Below the pieces are notes generated by a model that worked only from the letters and a program-made list of their open reading frames with translations, ran no database searches and was not told where the DNA came from. A stretch of 64,000 nucleotides of DNA, taken from NCBI RefSeq assembly GCF_014645835.1, contig NZ_BMMM01000027.1:62001-126000 (forward strand). The letters are read 5' to 3'. A program made the position numbers and the translations under genes. The stretch is from Streptomyces albiflavescens (lineage in GTDB: Bacteria; Actinomycetota; Actinomycetes; Streptomycetales; Streptomycetaceae). Shown piece by piece: positions 16,765 to 25,188 of this stretch. Within the stretch, counting starts at the first letter, position 1; every line of letters begins with the position of its first letter.

Positions 16765-18376
16765 ACAGTCCGTCATCGTCGTCGGGGCCGGGCCCACCGG
16801 TCTCGCCCTGGCCTGTGAGCTGGCCGCCGCGGGCGTGTCCTGCACGGTCCTCGAACGCCGTCTCGCGCCGTCCACGCAGTCCCGGGCCATGGGCCTGTAC
16901 AGCAGGACCATGGAGGTGCTCGATCTGCGCGGTCACGCCGACGGACTGGTGGCCCTCGGCCGGCCGGTCAGCCGGATGGTGCCCGCGCGCGGGGCCCGCG
17001 TCGACTTCGCCGAACTCGACACCCGGTTCCCCTATCTCAACGTCATCCCGCAGAGCCGTACCGAGGAGGTGCTGCAGCAACGGGCCCTCGACCTCGGGGT
17101 CACCATCGAGCGGGACGCCGAGGTGTTCGGGCTCGCGCAGGACGGCTCGGGCGTCACGCTCCAGGTGCGATCGGGCAGCGGGGAGTGGGAGGAGAGCGCC
17201 GACTTCGTCGTCGGCTGCGACGGCGCCCACAGCGTCGTACGGGAACTCGCCGGGATCGCGTTCCGCGGTCGTACGTACGGGATCGCGCCGATCCTCGCCG
17301 ATGTACGGCTGCGCAAGCCGCCGCCGGACGATGTGCTGATCCTCTCCGGCGGGGGCGGCGTCATGGTGTCGGTGCCGTACGGCGACGGGCTGTACCGGAT
17401 CGCGGTGGCGCGCCGGGACCGGCCGTGGACGCGGGAGCCCGTGACGCTGGAGGAGCTGAGCGAGGTGCTCACCCGGGCGCTGGGATTCGATCCCGGACCG
17501 CACGATCCCGAGTGGCTCGCCCGGTTCAAGATCCATCAGCGGATCGCGGACCAGTACCGGCTCGGACGGGTGCTGCTGGCCGGGGACGCGGCGCATCTGC
17601 ATTCGCCGCTCGGCGGACAGGGGCTCAATCTCGGCATCCAGGACGCCGTGAATCTCGGGTGGAAGCTCGCCGCCCAGGTGCAGGGGTGGGCGCCGGTCGG
17701 GCTGCTCGACTCGTACGAGGCGGAGCGGCGGCCCCAGGCGGAGCGGATTCTTCGGGCCACCGACCGGGCCACGCGGGTGGCCACCACCGCATCCGCGGGC
17801 GTGACCGCGTTGCGTCGTATCGCGATGGCGAAGGCGCTCTCGTATCGACGGATCCGCAAGGTGGCCGGGGAGTCGGTCTCGGGGCTGCGGAACGGGTACG
17901 CGGCGGGGCGTGCGGCGCGGGTGCCCGGGGGTGGCCTGCGCGGTCTTGCGATGCGGGGCGGGCAGCGGGTGCCGGATCTTACGGTGCCTCGGGTCGGTGC
18001 GGCGCCGGTGCGGCTGTACTCGCTCATGCGGGACGGGCGGTTCGTGCTGCTCGATCTCGGGCAGGACGGGGCCTGCGCGGAGGTCACCGAGGCCTGGGGG
18101 TCGCGGGTGAGTCCGGTGCGGGTGGGTGTCACGGTGCCCGAACTGCCGGGTGTGGGTGCGTTGTTGGTGCGGCCCGACGGTTACGCGGCCTGGGTCGATG
18201 GTGACCAGGACCCGGGCGGGCGGGAGGAGCGGGTGCGGCTCGCGCTGCGTCAGTGGTGCGGGGTGGAGGGGCCGGCTCCGCAGCGGGTCGCCGAGGAGGC
18301 GGACGGTGCGGTGGGCGTGGTGCCGGGGACGGCCGTGGCTGTCGAGCAGGAGCCCGCGTCCATCGAGCAGGCGTGA
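16748..18376 (+). CDS. Class A flavin monooxygenase (aromatic hydroxylase)
   Basis: A 542-residue FAD/NADPH monooxygenase of the PgaE/RdmE/MhpA group. The FAD-binding motif is GAGPTG at residues 12-17, the DG motif GCDGAHSVVR, and the GD motif LLAGDAAHLHSPLGGQGLNLGIQD. A thioredoxin-like C-terminal domain follows residue 410. Such enzymes hydroxylate phenols or polyketide aromatics, so it may act on the aroyl-pyrrole product rather than on the peptide. The start is GTG 16748, 5 bp after AGGAGG and inside the MFS gene; the longer frame upstream is only open-frame read-through. It is the last gene of the operon. Confidence 0.88.
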   Translation: MAIAPEQSVIVVGAGPTGLALACELAAAGVSCTVLERRLAPSTQSRAMGLYSRTMEVLDLRGHADGLVALGRPVSRMVPARGARVDFAELDTRFPYLNVIPQSRTEEVLQQRALDLGVTIERDAEVFGLAQDGSGVTLQVRSGSGEWEESADFVVGCDGAHSVVRELAGIAFRGRTYGIAPILADVRLRKPPPDDVLILSGGGGVMVSVPYGDGLYRIAVARRDRPWTREPVTLEELSEVLTRALGFDPGPHDPEWLARFKIHQRIADQYRLGRVLLAGDAAHLHSPLGGQGLNLGIQDAVNLGWKLAAQVQGWAPVGLLDSYEAERRPQAERILRATDRATRVATTASAGVTALRRIAMAKALSYRRIRKVAGESVSGLRNGYAAGRAARVPGGGLRGLAMRGGQRVPDLTVPRVGAAPVRLYSLMRDGRFVLLDLGQDGACAEVTEAWGSRVSPVRVGVTVPELPGVGALLVRPDGYAAWVDGDQDPGGREERVRLALRQWCGVEGPAPQRVAEEADGAVGVVPGTAVAVEQEPASIEQA

Positions 18377-18734
18377 GCCGCCGGCCCGTCGGTGGTGGGT
18401 CGGTGCCGTGCCGGTACATCCGCCCGTCGCCGGCGGATCAGACGGTGCCCTATCTGGAGCCGATTCCAGATCCGGACGTAAGCGACGGGCATTCGATGTA
18501 CCGGCACGGCCCCTCCCGTGCGTTCGCTGCTGCGGGTGGTGGGGGCGCGCGTCCTGGCTGCGGATGCGTAGGCAACTGCGGGTGGCTGAAGGCGACCTTC
18601 GGCTTTTGAGGACGAGGCCGTTCAGGTCGATGGGGGTCTGGGGCGGAGCCCCAGGTACGGGACGGGCAGGGGCGGAGGGGGCGAAAAACTCTTGGAGGCT
18701 CACTTGCGTCCTCATGAGGGGAAGGAGGGGCGTT
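18377..18734. repeat. Gap with dispersed inverted repeat, copy A, and Streptomyces-type hairpin
   Basis: This 358-bp gap holds no gene. An inverted repeat has a left arm at 18405-18430 (core GTGCCGGTACATC followed by CGCCCGTCGC) and a right arm at 18482-18513 (GCGACGGGCATTC then GATGTACCGGCAC). The arms differ by a 3-base indel. Farther on, 18638-18654 is a hairpin, CTGGGGC-GGA-GCCCCAG, embedded in a sequence common in Streptomyces intergenic regions. Both may act at the 3' end of the flavin monooxygenase operon. Confidence 0.7.
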
Positions 18735-19301
18735 GTGGAGCAGCGTGTGACGTCCCGGTCGTTGCGCACGCGTGAGGCGATTCTGTATGCCGCCCGGGTG
18801 CATTTCGCGGCGGACGGGTATCAGCGGGCGACCATACGGGCCATCGCCTCGACCGCGGCCATAGATCCCTCGATGGTCATGCGGTACTTCGGGAACAAGG
18901 AGCAGCTGTTCGAGGCCGCGCTCGATGTCGATCTGGGGCTGCCCGATCTGACGGGGACGTCCGTGGAGCGGCTGCCGCATGCGCTCATTTCCCATTTCCT
19001 GGCTCCGTGGGAGCAGGATGCGGCCGAGGGGTCGCTGCGGCTGCTGCTGCGGTCGGCTGCGACCAATGAGCGGGCGGCGGAGCGGCTGCGCGGCGTGCTG
19101 CACGAGCAGTTGACGAGCAGCCTGAAGGGGGTGCTGGGGGCCGACCGCGCGGCTGCGGGGAGTGGGCTGGTCGCCGCCCAGCTGTTGGGAGTGGCGTTCG
19201 CCCGGTATTTGCTGCGTCTGCAGCCGATCGCCGAGTTGTCCGTGCAGGCCCTGGCCGATCTTGTCGCCCCTTCGATGCGGGCTGCGCTGGCCGACCTCTG
19301 A
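18735..19301 (+). CDS. TetR-family regulator
   Basis: A 188-residue one-component regulator. The helix-turn-helix is at residues 27-46 (ATIRAIASTAAIDPSMVMRYFGNKE). The C-terminal ligand domain contains HFLAPWEQDAAEGSLRLLLRSA, the counterpart of the LARTYL..FWE..Y segment in the three other TetR proteins of the locus, so the four look paralogous. The start is GTG 18735, 4 bp after GGAGGGG; an ATG 21 bp upstream is less well placed. No 16-bp operator is visible directly upstream, unlike its paralogs. It is followed by a perfect terminator hairpin. Confidence 0.87.
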   Translation: MEQRVTSRSLRTREAILYAARVHFAADGYQRATIRAIASTAAIDPSMVMRYFGNKEQLFEAALDVDLGLPDLTGTSVERLPHALISHFLAPWEQDAAEGSLRLLLRSAATNERAAERLRGVLHEQLTSSLKGVLGADRAAAGSGLVAAQLLGVAFARYLLRLQPIAELSVQALADLVAPSMRAALADL

Positions 19302-19321
19302 TACGCCCTTGTACGACGTGA

Positions 19322-19354
19322 CGGCGCCCGTTGCCTTGGGAGCAACGGGCGCCG
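19322..19354. terminator. Bidirectional terminator hairpin
   Basis: A perfect 13-bp stem, CGGCGCCCGTTGC (19322-19334) with GCAACGGGCGCCG (19342-19354), around a 7-base loop. It lies between the convergent TetR gene and the minus-strand carboxylase operon and can serve both. Confidence 0.85.
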
Positions 19355-19369
19355 GCCTTGTGTCGATGG

Positions 19370-19579
19370 TCAGTTGCGCCAGCTCAGGGGGGAGCGGTAG
19401 GGGGTGGTGCGCACGGGACGATCCCAGAGCGGTACCACGGTCGTGGGTGTCGATTCCTCGGTGGCCGTTGCGGCTCGGGCCAGCAGGACCGCGGTCAGGG
19501 CCGCCAGTTCCTCGGCGGGGATCTCGCCGCCCTTGACGACGCGGACCAGCGGCGGGGCTGCTTCGGTGGCTGTGGTCAT
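19370..19579 (-). CDS. Acyl-CoA carboxylase epsilon subunit
   Basis: A 69-residue protein of the actinobacterial AccE/PccE type. The conserved core is VRVVKGGEIPAEELAALTAVLLA, followed by a variable Thr-rich linker and a C-terminal LWDRPVRT-like tail with a Trp. Epsilon subunits stabilise the beta subunit with the biotinylated alpha chain. It follows the beta subunit by 15 bp as the last gene of its operon. A biotin carboxylase subunit is not in the window and must come from primary metabolism. Confidence 0.85.
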   Translation of the reverse strand: MTTATEAAPPLVRVVKGGEIPAEELAALTAVLLARAATATEESTPTTVVPLWDRPVRTTPYRSPLSWRN

Positions 19580-19594
19580 AGTGATCCTTCAGGT

Positions 19595-21169
19595 CTATTG
19601 AGGCGGGTTGCCGTGTTTGCGGGCCGCCAGGTCGGCGTGCTTCGTGCGCAGCATCCGCAGGGATTCGACGAGGACCCGGCGGGTCTCCGCCGGATCGATG
19701 ACGTCGTCGAGCAGGCCGCGTTCGGCGGCGTAGTACGGGTGCATCAGCTCGGCCTTGTACTCCTTGACGAGCTGGCGGCGGGTGGCCTCGGGGTCGTCGG
19801 CCGACCGGATGCGGCGGCGGAAGATCACGTTGGCGGCGCCCTCGGCTCCCATGACGGCGATCTCGTTGGAGGGCCAGGCGTAGGAGAGGTCGGCGCCGAC
19901 GGAGCGGGAATCCATGACGATGTACGCCCCGCCGTAGGCCTTGCGCAGGATCAGAGAGATCCGGGGGACGGTGGCGTTGCAGTAGGCGTAGAGGAGTTTC
20001 GCACCCCGGCGGATGATGCCGTTGTGCTCCTGGTCGACGCCGGGCAGGAAGCCGGGCACGTCGACCAGGGTGACCAGCGGGATGTTGAACGCGTCGCACA
20101 TCTGGACGAAGCGGGCCGCCTTCTCGCTGGCGTCGATGTCGAGGACGCCGGCCAGGACCAGGGGCTGGTTGGCGACGATGCCGACCACCTGGCCGCCGAG
20201 GCGGGCCAGCGCGACGATCACGTTGGCCGCCCAGCGTTCGTGGATCTCCAGGTATTCGTTGTCGTCGACGATCTCCTCGATGACGCGTCGCATGTCGTAC
20301 GGGCGGTGGCCGCCGGCGGGAACGAGGTCGAGGAGCGGGTCGCAGGGGCGGTCCGGGGGGTCCTCGGAGAGCTCGGCCGGGGCGGTCTCGCGGTTGTTCT
20401 GCGGGAGGAGCGAGAGGAGGTAGCGGACCTCTTCGAGGCAGGTTTCCTCGTCGTCGTAGGCGAAGTGCGCCACGCCCGACACCTCGGCGTGTACGTCCGC
20501 ACCGCCCAGGCCGCCCAGTGTCACCTTCTCCCCGGTGACCGTCTGCACCACGTCGGGGCCGGTGATGAACATCTGCGAGGTCTCGCGGACCATGAACACG
20601 AAGTCCGTGAGGGCGGGGCTGTAGGCCGCACCGCCCGCGCACGGGCCCAGCATCACGCTGATCTGCGGGATCACTCCGGAGGCGCGGGCGTTGCGGCGGA
20701 AGATTCCGCCGTAGCCGGAGAGCGCGGTGACGCCCTCCTGGATCCGGGCGCCCGCGCCGTCGTTGAGCGAGACGAGCGGGGCACCGGCGGCGATCGCGCG
20801 GTCCATGATGCGGTGGATCTTCTCCGCGTGGGCCTCGCCGAGGGCGCCGCCGAAAATGCGGAAGTCATGGGCGTAGACGAAGACGGTACGGCCGTGGACC
20901 GTGCCCCAGCCGGTGATCACGCCGTCCGTGTGCGGCCTGCGGTCCTCGAGGCCGAATCCCGTGGCGCGGTGGCGACGCAGGGGCTCCACCTCGTTGAAGG
21001 AGCCTTCGTCGAGGAGGAGTGCTATGCGTTCGTGGGCGGTGAGCTTGCCCTTGGCGTGCTGGGATGCCGTCGCCTTCTCGTCCGGCCCCCGGCGGACTTG
21101 CTCGCGGAGCCCGTGCAGTTGGGCGACCCGTGCCCTGATGTCGGGGGCGGCCGCGTCCTCGGCGGTCAT
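19595..21169 (-). CDS. Acyl-CoA carboxylase carboxyltransferase (beta) subunit
   Basis: A 524-residue carboxyltransferase, PccB/AccD type. It moves CO2 from carboxybiotin to the alpha carbon of an acyl-CoA. Crotonase-fold landmarks are GSFNEVEPLRRHRATGFG, the oxyanion region SLNDGAGARIQEGV with IFRRNARASGVIPQIS and GPCAGGAAYSPAL, and in the second half GVDQEHNGIIRRGAKLLYAY and AYGGAYIVMDSR. The residue after DYVFM-type Ile/Asp that sets acetyl versus propionyl preference cannot be assigned with confidence (TDFVFMV here). Translationally coupled to the KAS III gene, it probably makes a malonyl or alkylmalonyl extender for the PKS. Confidence 0.9.
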   Translation of the reverse strand: MTAEDAAAPDIRARVAQLHGLREQVRRGPDEKATASQHAKGKLTAHERIALLLDEGSFNEVEPLRRHRATGFGLEDRRPHTDGVITGWGTVHGRTVFVYAHDFRIFGGALGEAHAEKIHRIMDRAIAAGAPLVSLNDGAGARIQEGVTALSGYGGIFRRNARASGVIPQISVMLGPCAGGAAYSPALTDFVFMVRETSQMFITGPDVVQTVTGEKVTLGGLGGADVHAEVSGVAHFAYDDEETCLEEVRYLLSLLPQNNRETAPAELSEDPPDRPCDPLLDLVPAGGHRPYDMRRVIEEIVDDNEYLEIHERWAANVIVALARLGGQVVGIVANQPLVLAGVLDIDASEKAARFVQMCDAFNIPLVTLVDVPGFLPGVDQEHNGIIRRGAKLLYAYCNATVPRISLILRKAYGGAYIVMDSRSVGADLSYAWPSNEIAVMGAEGAANVIFRRRIRSADDPEATRRQLVKEYKAELMHPYYAAERGLLDDVIDPAETRRVLVESLRMLRTKHADLAARKHGNPPQ

Positions 21170-22251
21170 GGCGCCAGCGGGCCGACGCGGTCGCCGGCCG
21201 TGAGGAGGTGTGGGACCGCGGGGTGCGCGCCGAGTGCGCCGGCGCCCTCGCGCGTGTCCATCGACCAGTTCAGCAGCGCGATGCCGAGGCTCATCCCGCC
21301 GCCGAACGCGGCGAGCACGACCAGGTCGCCGGGCGCGGCCGCGCGCCTGCGGTTCATCTCGGCGAGGGTGATCGGGACCGAGGCGGCGCCGGTGTTGGCG
21401 TAGCGCTCCAGGGTGAGGTGGAGGGCGGCGCGGTGCAGGCCGAGGTCGGGCCAGAGTTCGGCGAGCATGATGCCGTTGGCCTGGTGCGGGACGAAGTGCT
21501 GTACGGCGTCGGCGGGGACGGCGGCCCGGCGCAGCAGCCGGTCGATCTCGTACGGGAGGCTGCGGGTGACGAAGTCGCGTACGCCCCTGCCGTCCATGCG
21601 GAAGTAGTGGTCACCGTCGGCCAACGTCTGCGGCGAGGGCGGGCGGCGGCTGCCTCCCGCGGTGACCTCGATCAGACGGTGCGCGTCACCCCTGGAGACC
21701 AGGGAGATCTCGCGCAGGCCGAGGCCGGGAGCGACCGGGCCGAGGACCGTCGCCCCGGCGCCGTCCCCGAAGAGGGCGGCCGTGCGGCGGTCGCTGTAGT
21801 CGAGGATGCGGGAGTAGATGTCGGCGCCGATGACGAGGCCGTACCGGGGTTCGCCGACGGCGGCACCGCTCAGCAGCTTCTGCACCGTCTTGAGGGCGTA
21901 GACGAAGCCGCTGCACACCGCGTTGACGTCGAAGGCCGCCGCGTGGCGGGCCCCGATGCGGTGCTGGACGAGGGCGGCCGTGGCCGGTTGCGGATGGTCG
22001 GGGGTGGACGTGGCGACCACCACGTACGCGAGTTGATCTGCCGTCAGACCGGCGCTCTGCAGGGCGCGCTGGGCCGCCGCGACGGCGAGGTCCGAAGTGG
22101 CCTCGTGCGGGGCGGCGCGGCGGCGCTCGCGGATTCCGGTCTTGCGGACGATCCACTCGTCGGTCACGCCGGCGCCGTGCCCGATCTCCGCGTTGCTGAT
22201 GATGGCCTCGGGCAGGTAGGAGCCCACTCCGATGATGCCGATGGACTGCAC
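21166..22251 (-). CDS. 3-Oxoacyl-ACP synthase III (KAS III/FabH-like)
   Basis: A 361-residue decarboxylating condensing enzyme. It has the full triad: Cys in NAVCSGFVYAL, His in VPHQANGIM and Asn in YANTGAASVP. FabH enzymes join an acyl-CoA primer to malonyl-ACP. Here it would start the alkyl chain that, after reduction and carboxylation, gives an alkylmalonyl unit. The about 30-residue C-terminal tail (after LLNWSMD) is unusual. It is a GTG start behind GAGGAGGAA and the first gene of the KAS III-carboxylase-epsilon operon, divergent from a TetR gene with operators between. Confidence 0.9.
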   Translation of the reverse strand: MQSIGIIGVGSYLPEAIISNAEIGHGAGVTDEWIVRKTGIRERRRAAPHEATSDLAVAAAQRALQSAGLTADQLAYVVVATSTPDHPQPATAALVQHRIGARHAAAFDVNAVCSGFVYALKTVQKLLSGAAVGEPRYGLVIGADIYSRILDYSDRRTAALFGDGAGATVLGPVAPGLGLREISLVSRGDAHRLIEVTAGGSRRPPSPQTLADGDHYFRMDGRGVRDFVTRSLPYEIDRLLRRAAVPADAVQHFVPHQANGIMLAELWPDLGLHRAALHLTLERYANTGAASVPITLAEMNRRRAAAPGDLVVLAAFGGGMSLGIALLNWSMDTREGAGALGAHPAVPHLLTAGDRVGPLAP

Positions 22252-22286
22252 GATTCCTCCTCGGGCAGCGGCGAGCCACGACTTAA

Positions 22287-22358
22287 CTCACCAGGCGTTG
22301 AAATCATCGCAGAGCGGCTTGACAAATTCAACACCGAAAGAGTTCACTGAAGTATGAA
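22287..22358. promoter_or_regulatory. Operators between KAS III operon and TetR gene
   Basis: Three good 16-bp palindromic units: CTCACCAGGCGTTGAA (22287-22302), then TTCAACACCGAAAGAG (22327-22342) directly followed by TTCACTGAAGTATGAA (22343-22358). A weak half-site, ATCATC, starts at 22303 in phase with the first. They occupy the divergent promoter region (22252-22434). Confidence 0.68.
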
Positions 22359-22434
22359 TTAATCGAGCGACGGGTGCGACGCCGCACCCGTCGCACACCG
22401 GTCAACATGCCTCACACCAACGGGAGTTGCAGTT

Positions 22435-23040
22435 ATGACCGTCACCAGCGCAGGGGCCGCGGCCGAGACCCGGGCCGAGGCGACGCAGGCCCTGATCTCC
22501 GCGGGCCGCACCCTCTTCACCCAACTCGGCTACCGGCGGACCGACTTCGCGGACCTGGCCTCGACGGCCGGTCTGACGGAGGAGTTCGCCCGTCAGCTGC
22601 TGCCCGACAAGGCCGCGGTCTTCGGCGCCCTGATAGAGCGGACCGTGAAGGTGGCCGGAATACTCCGCCCTGCGGTGACCGAGGGTGTCGACGAGGACCT
22701 GCCCATACGCCTCGCCCGCACCTATCTGGCACTGTGGGAGCCCAACGAGGAGGACTCGCCGATGGTCGAGCTGTACCGGGTCGCACTGTCCGACAAGGAG
22801 GCCTCCGAGGTGTTGCGCGACCGCATCTCCAAGACCCTGAACGGTCAGGTCGACGGCGAGCTGCCGAGCGAGGACGCCGAGTTGCGGACCGCGCTCTTCG
22901 GCGCGCAGCTGGGCGGCGTAGCCTTCGTACGACACCTCATACAGGTGGACGCCGTCGCCGCGGCGGACCTGGAGACGGTGATGGCGACGATCACGCCCGG
23001 ACTGCGGCAGACTCTGCTCGGGAGCGACGCCACGCCGTAA
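22435..23040 (+). CDS. TetR-family regulator with eroded helix-turn-helix
   Basis: A 201-residue TetR paralog. The C-terminal half aligns with the neighbouring TetR (LARTYLALWEP with LARTYLEFWES; ALSDKEASEVLRDRI with GLADSATSETLRARV). The DNA-binding helix is unlike its siblings: FADLASTAGLTEEFARQLLPDKAAVFGAL where the others have IRAIA..AQVDPALVHHFF.NKEGVF. It may bind another site, or act as a ligand-sensing partner without DNA binding. It is divergent from the KAS III operon and sits downstream of tandem operators. Confidence 0.85.
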   Translation: MTVTSAGAAAETRAEATQALISAGRTLFTQLGYRRTDFADLASTAGLTEEFARQLLPDKAAVFGALIERTVKVAGILRPAVTEGVDEDLPIRLARTYLALWEPNEEDSPMVELYRVALSDKEASEVLRDRISKTLNGQVDGELPSEDAELRTALFGAQLGGVAFVRHLIQVDAVAAADLETVMATITPGLRQTLLGSDATP

Positions 23041-23165
23041 CCGCGCCTCACGGTGAAAAGGACCCGACGGGGAGTCGAATTCCGCACCAACGGTCGGATG
23101 CCACCACGGAGTTGCCGAGTGCCACCTGTGGATGGAATCACGGGGAACCGACTGATAGGATACTT

Positions 23166-23181
23166 TTCACTACACAGTGAA
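23166..23181. promoter_or_regulatory. Perfect operator before TetR gene
   Basis: TTCACT-ACAC-AGTGAA is a perfect 6-4-6 palindrome, 37 bp upstream of the ATG at 23219, and is the cleanest copy of the cluster operator. A GTG inside its right arm is in frame with the TetR gene but is a poor start. The position suggests autorepression. Confidence 0.75.
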
Positions 23182-23218
23182 TTACCCGCTCACGGAACCC
23201 CCGAAGTGCAGTGATCCC

Positions 23219-23944
23219 ATGACATCCACGCGTGCAGACGGTTCGCCCACCCCCGCCCGTAAGCCCGGCTCCCCTCGGCGGGCTGCCTCCCCCGCTGCGA
23301 AGAAGCCGCGTCCGGTGCGTGCGCGCAGCGGACGTCGCCCCGGGGACAGCGGTACGAGAGAACAGATCCTGGAGTCGGCGCTCCACCTCTTCGCCGAGCG
23401 CGGCTACGCCAGGACGACCATCCGCGCGATCGCGGAGGACGCCCAGGTGGATCCGGCGCTGGTGCACCACTTCTTCGACAACAAGGAGGGGGTGTTCGAC
23501 GCCGCGGTCAACTCGCCGCTCAGCGTCGCCTCCATCTTCGACCAGTTGCCTCCGTCCATGGTCGGCGACGGCACGTCGGAGGCCTCCTGGCTCGCCCGCA
23601 CCTATCTGGAGTTCTGGGAGAGCGAGGAGACCCGTTACGGCATGACCGCCATCTACCGGGCCGGCCTCGCGGACAGTGCCACTTCCGAGACACTCCGCGC
23701 CCGTGTGGAGGAAAGCACCAAGAAGTGGGCGGCGACCTCCGGGTACAAGGACCGCCCGGACGCCGAGACCCGCGCCACCCTGGCGTCGAGCCATCTGATC
23801 GGTCTCGCTCTCATGCGCTATGTGCTCAAGGTCCACCCGCTGGCCGAGATGGACTTCGAGGAGTTCCTCGCCTGGGTCGTCCCGTCGCTGGAGATGCGCC
23901 TGTCGACCGACCTGGAACCCCGCAGGACGCAGACGAAGGACTGA
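23219..23944 (+). CDS. TetR-family regulator
   Basis: A 241-residue TetR protein. A 45-residue basic, Pro/Ala-rich N-terminal arm (KPGSPRRAASPAAKKPRPVRARSGRR is split by prolines) precedes the helix-turn-helix (TTIRAIAEDAQVDPALVHHFFDNKEGVF). The ligand domain has LARTYLEFWESEETRYGMTAIYRAGLAD. The TetR gene at the right edge has the same arm and near-identical recognition helix, so the two may bind the same operator. The start at ATG 23219 is chosen because the upstream in-frame GTG lies inside the operator palindrome. It is the likely principal repressor of the locus (inference). Confidence 0.87.
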   Translation: MTSTRADGSPTPARKPGSPRRAASPAAKKPRPVRARSGRRPGDSGTREQILESALHLFAERGYARTTIRAIAEDAQVDPALVHHFFDNKEGVFDAAVNSPLSVASIFDQLPPSMVGDGTSEASWLARTYLEFWESEETRYGMTAIYRAGLADSATSETLRARVEESTKKWAATSGYKDRPDAETRATLASSHLIGLALMRYVLKVHPLAEMDFEEFLAWVVPSLEMRLSTDLEPRRTQTKD

Positions 23945-23959
23945 CCCCGTCCGCCCGGC

Positions 23960-24037
23960 GGTCCGCCGGGCGAGCGGGAGCGGTGTGCCCGGCGGACCAC
24001 CAGGCGAGCAGGAGCGGTGTGCCCGGCGGACCGCCAG
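23960..24037. repeat. Duplicated 34-bp unit forming a hairpin between convergent genes
   Basis: A 34-bp unit beginning GCGAGCGGGAGCGGTGTGCC is repeated at 23970 and 24004 with few changes. GGTCCGCCGGGC (23960-23971) pairs perfectly over 12 bp with GCCCGGCGGACC (23987-23998), and the duplicate offers a second partner. It is probably the terminator between the TetR gene and the type III PKS gene. Confidence 0.65.
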
Positions 24038-24126
24038 GCACGCGAAAGCCGGTGGCCCCGGACCGGAGCCGCCGGCTCAACCACTGTGCGAGCGTGGCCC
24101 TTGCACCGCGCCACGCACCTTCCTCG

Positions 24127-25188
24127 TCAGTCCCACGGGCGCCAGACGGCCCGCACGCCGATCAGGGACACACCCGGGCCCGCCGAGAACAGCAGGCCGT
24201 GATCGCCGTCGGCGGGCGACTTGGCGAAGGTCCGCTCCAGGACGTCGAGGACGGAGACCGACCCCACATTGCCGACCTCCCGCAGCGAGTCACGGGCGAG
24301 GTCCACCATCTCGGGGGCGCAGCCGAGGCCGCTGACGACGGCGTCCAGGATCCTGGGGCCTCCGGTGTGCGAGACCACGAAGCGCGGCGCGGGATCCGTA
24401 CCGGGCGGCGCGATGCGCTCCAGCCACTCCAGCAGACGCGACATCCCGCCCTCGATCGTGTGCCGCAGACCCGGCGAGTTGTGGGCGTGCAATCCGTCGC
24501 CGTCCAGATGAGTGCCGACCATGTGATGACTGTGGGGATGGACGTACTCCCAGGAGTCGGTGAGCTCCATACGGGGCCCGTGCGACTCGGCGCGCACCAC
24601 ACAGGCGCCGGCCGCGTCGCCGAACAGCCCCTTGAGGATCATGCCGTCCAGGGCGGCGTCACCCCGGTGCATGTAGTGGCTGAACACGTCGGAGCAGACC
24701 ACGAGGATCGTGGACTGCGGGCGGGCAGCCGCCATCTCCATGGCACGGGCGAGAGCGAACACCCCTCCCGCGCAGCCCACTTGGCTGACCGGTATGCGAC
24801 GGACCGAGGGAGGCAGGCCGAGCCTCTCCATCAGGATCACGTCGAGCCCCGGCATCGTGTGCCCGGTGGCGCTGAGGACGACCAGACCGTCGATGTCGGC
24901 GGCGGCCAGTCCCGCTTCGAAGAGCGCCCCGAGTGCGGCTTTCTCCGCCAGTTCCAGGCTGTCCAGCAGATGCGTACGCGTCCGCTCCGCCAACGAGGGG
25001 GCGGGGAGGAACTGCTGCTCCAGCGGGCGGGTGTACCAACGCGTGCGTACGGTGGTGGACCGGATGACACGCAGAGCGTCGGCAAGACCGGGGTGATCCG
25101 GGTACAACTCCGTGATCCAGTCAAGCAGTTCATCGGTGGTCACCTGGTAGCGGGGCAAGGCGACGACGGGTGCGCTGACGACGGACAT
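24127..25188 (-). CDS. Type III polyketide synthase (chalcone synthase-like)
   Basis: A 353-residue homodimeric condensing enzyme. The Cys-His-Asn triad is seen in VSQVGCAGGVFALARA, VSHTGGPRILDAV and GNVGSVSVLDVL, with the family strand MPGLDVILMERLGLPPSVRRIP before the cysteine. Bacterial relatives make alkylpyrones, alkylresorcinols or small phloroglucinols from CoA starters. Its presence beside a complete modular aroyl-pyrrole system is unexpected. It could make a second product or an intermediate. It is a single gene, ATG 25188 behind GGAGG. The nearest operators are about 400 bp upstream, shared with the divergent WhiB operon. Confidence 0.85.
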   Translation of the reverse strand: MSVVSAPVVALPRYQVTTDELLDWITELYPDHPGLADALRVIRSTTVRTRWYTRPLEQQFLPAPSLAERTRTHLLDSLELAEKAALGALFEAGLAAADIDGLVVLSATGHTMPGLDVILMERLGLPPSVRRIPVSQVGCAGGVFALARAMEMAAARPQSTILVVCSDVFSHYMHRGDAALDGMILKGLFGDAAGACVVRAESHGPRMELTDSWEYVHPHSHHMVGTHLDGDGLHAHNSPGLRHTIEGGMSRLLEWLERIAPPGTDPAPRFVVSHTGGPRILDAVVSGLGCAPEMVDLARDSLREVGNVGSVSVLDVLERTFAKSPADGDHGLLFSAGPGVSLIGVRAVWRPWD

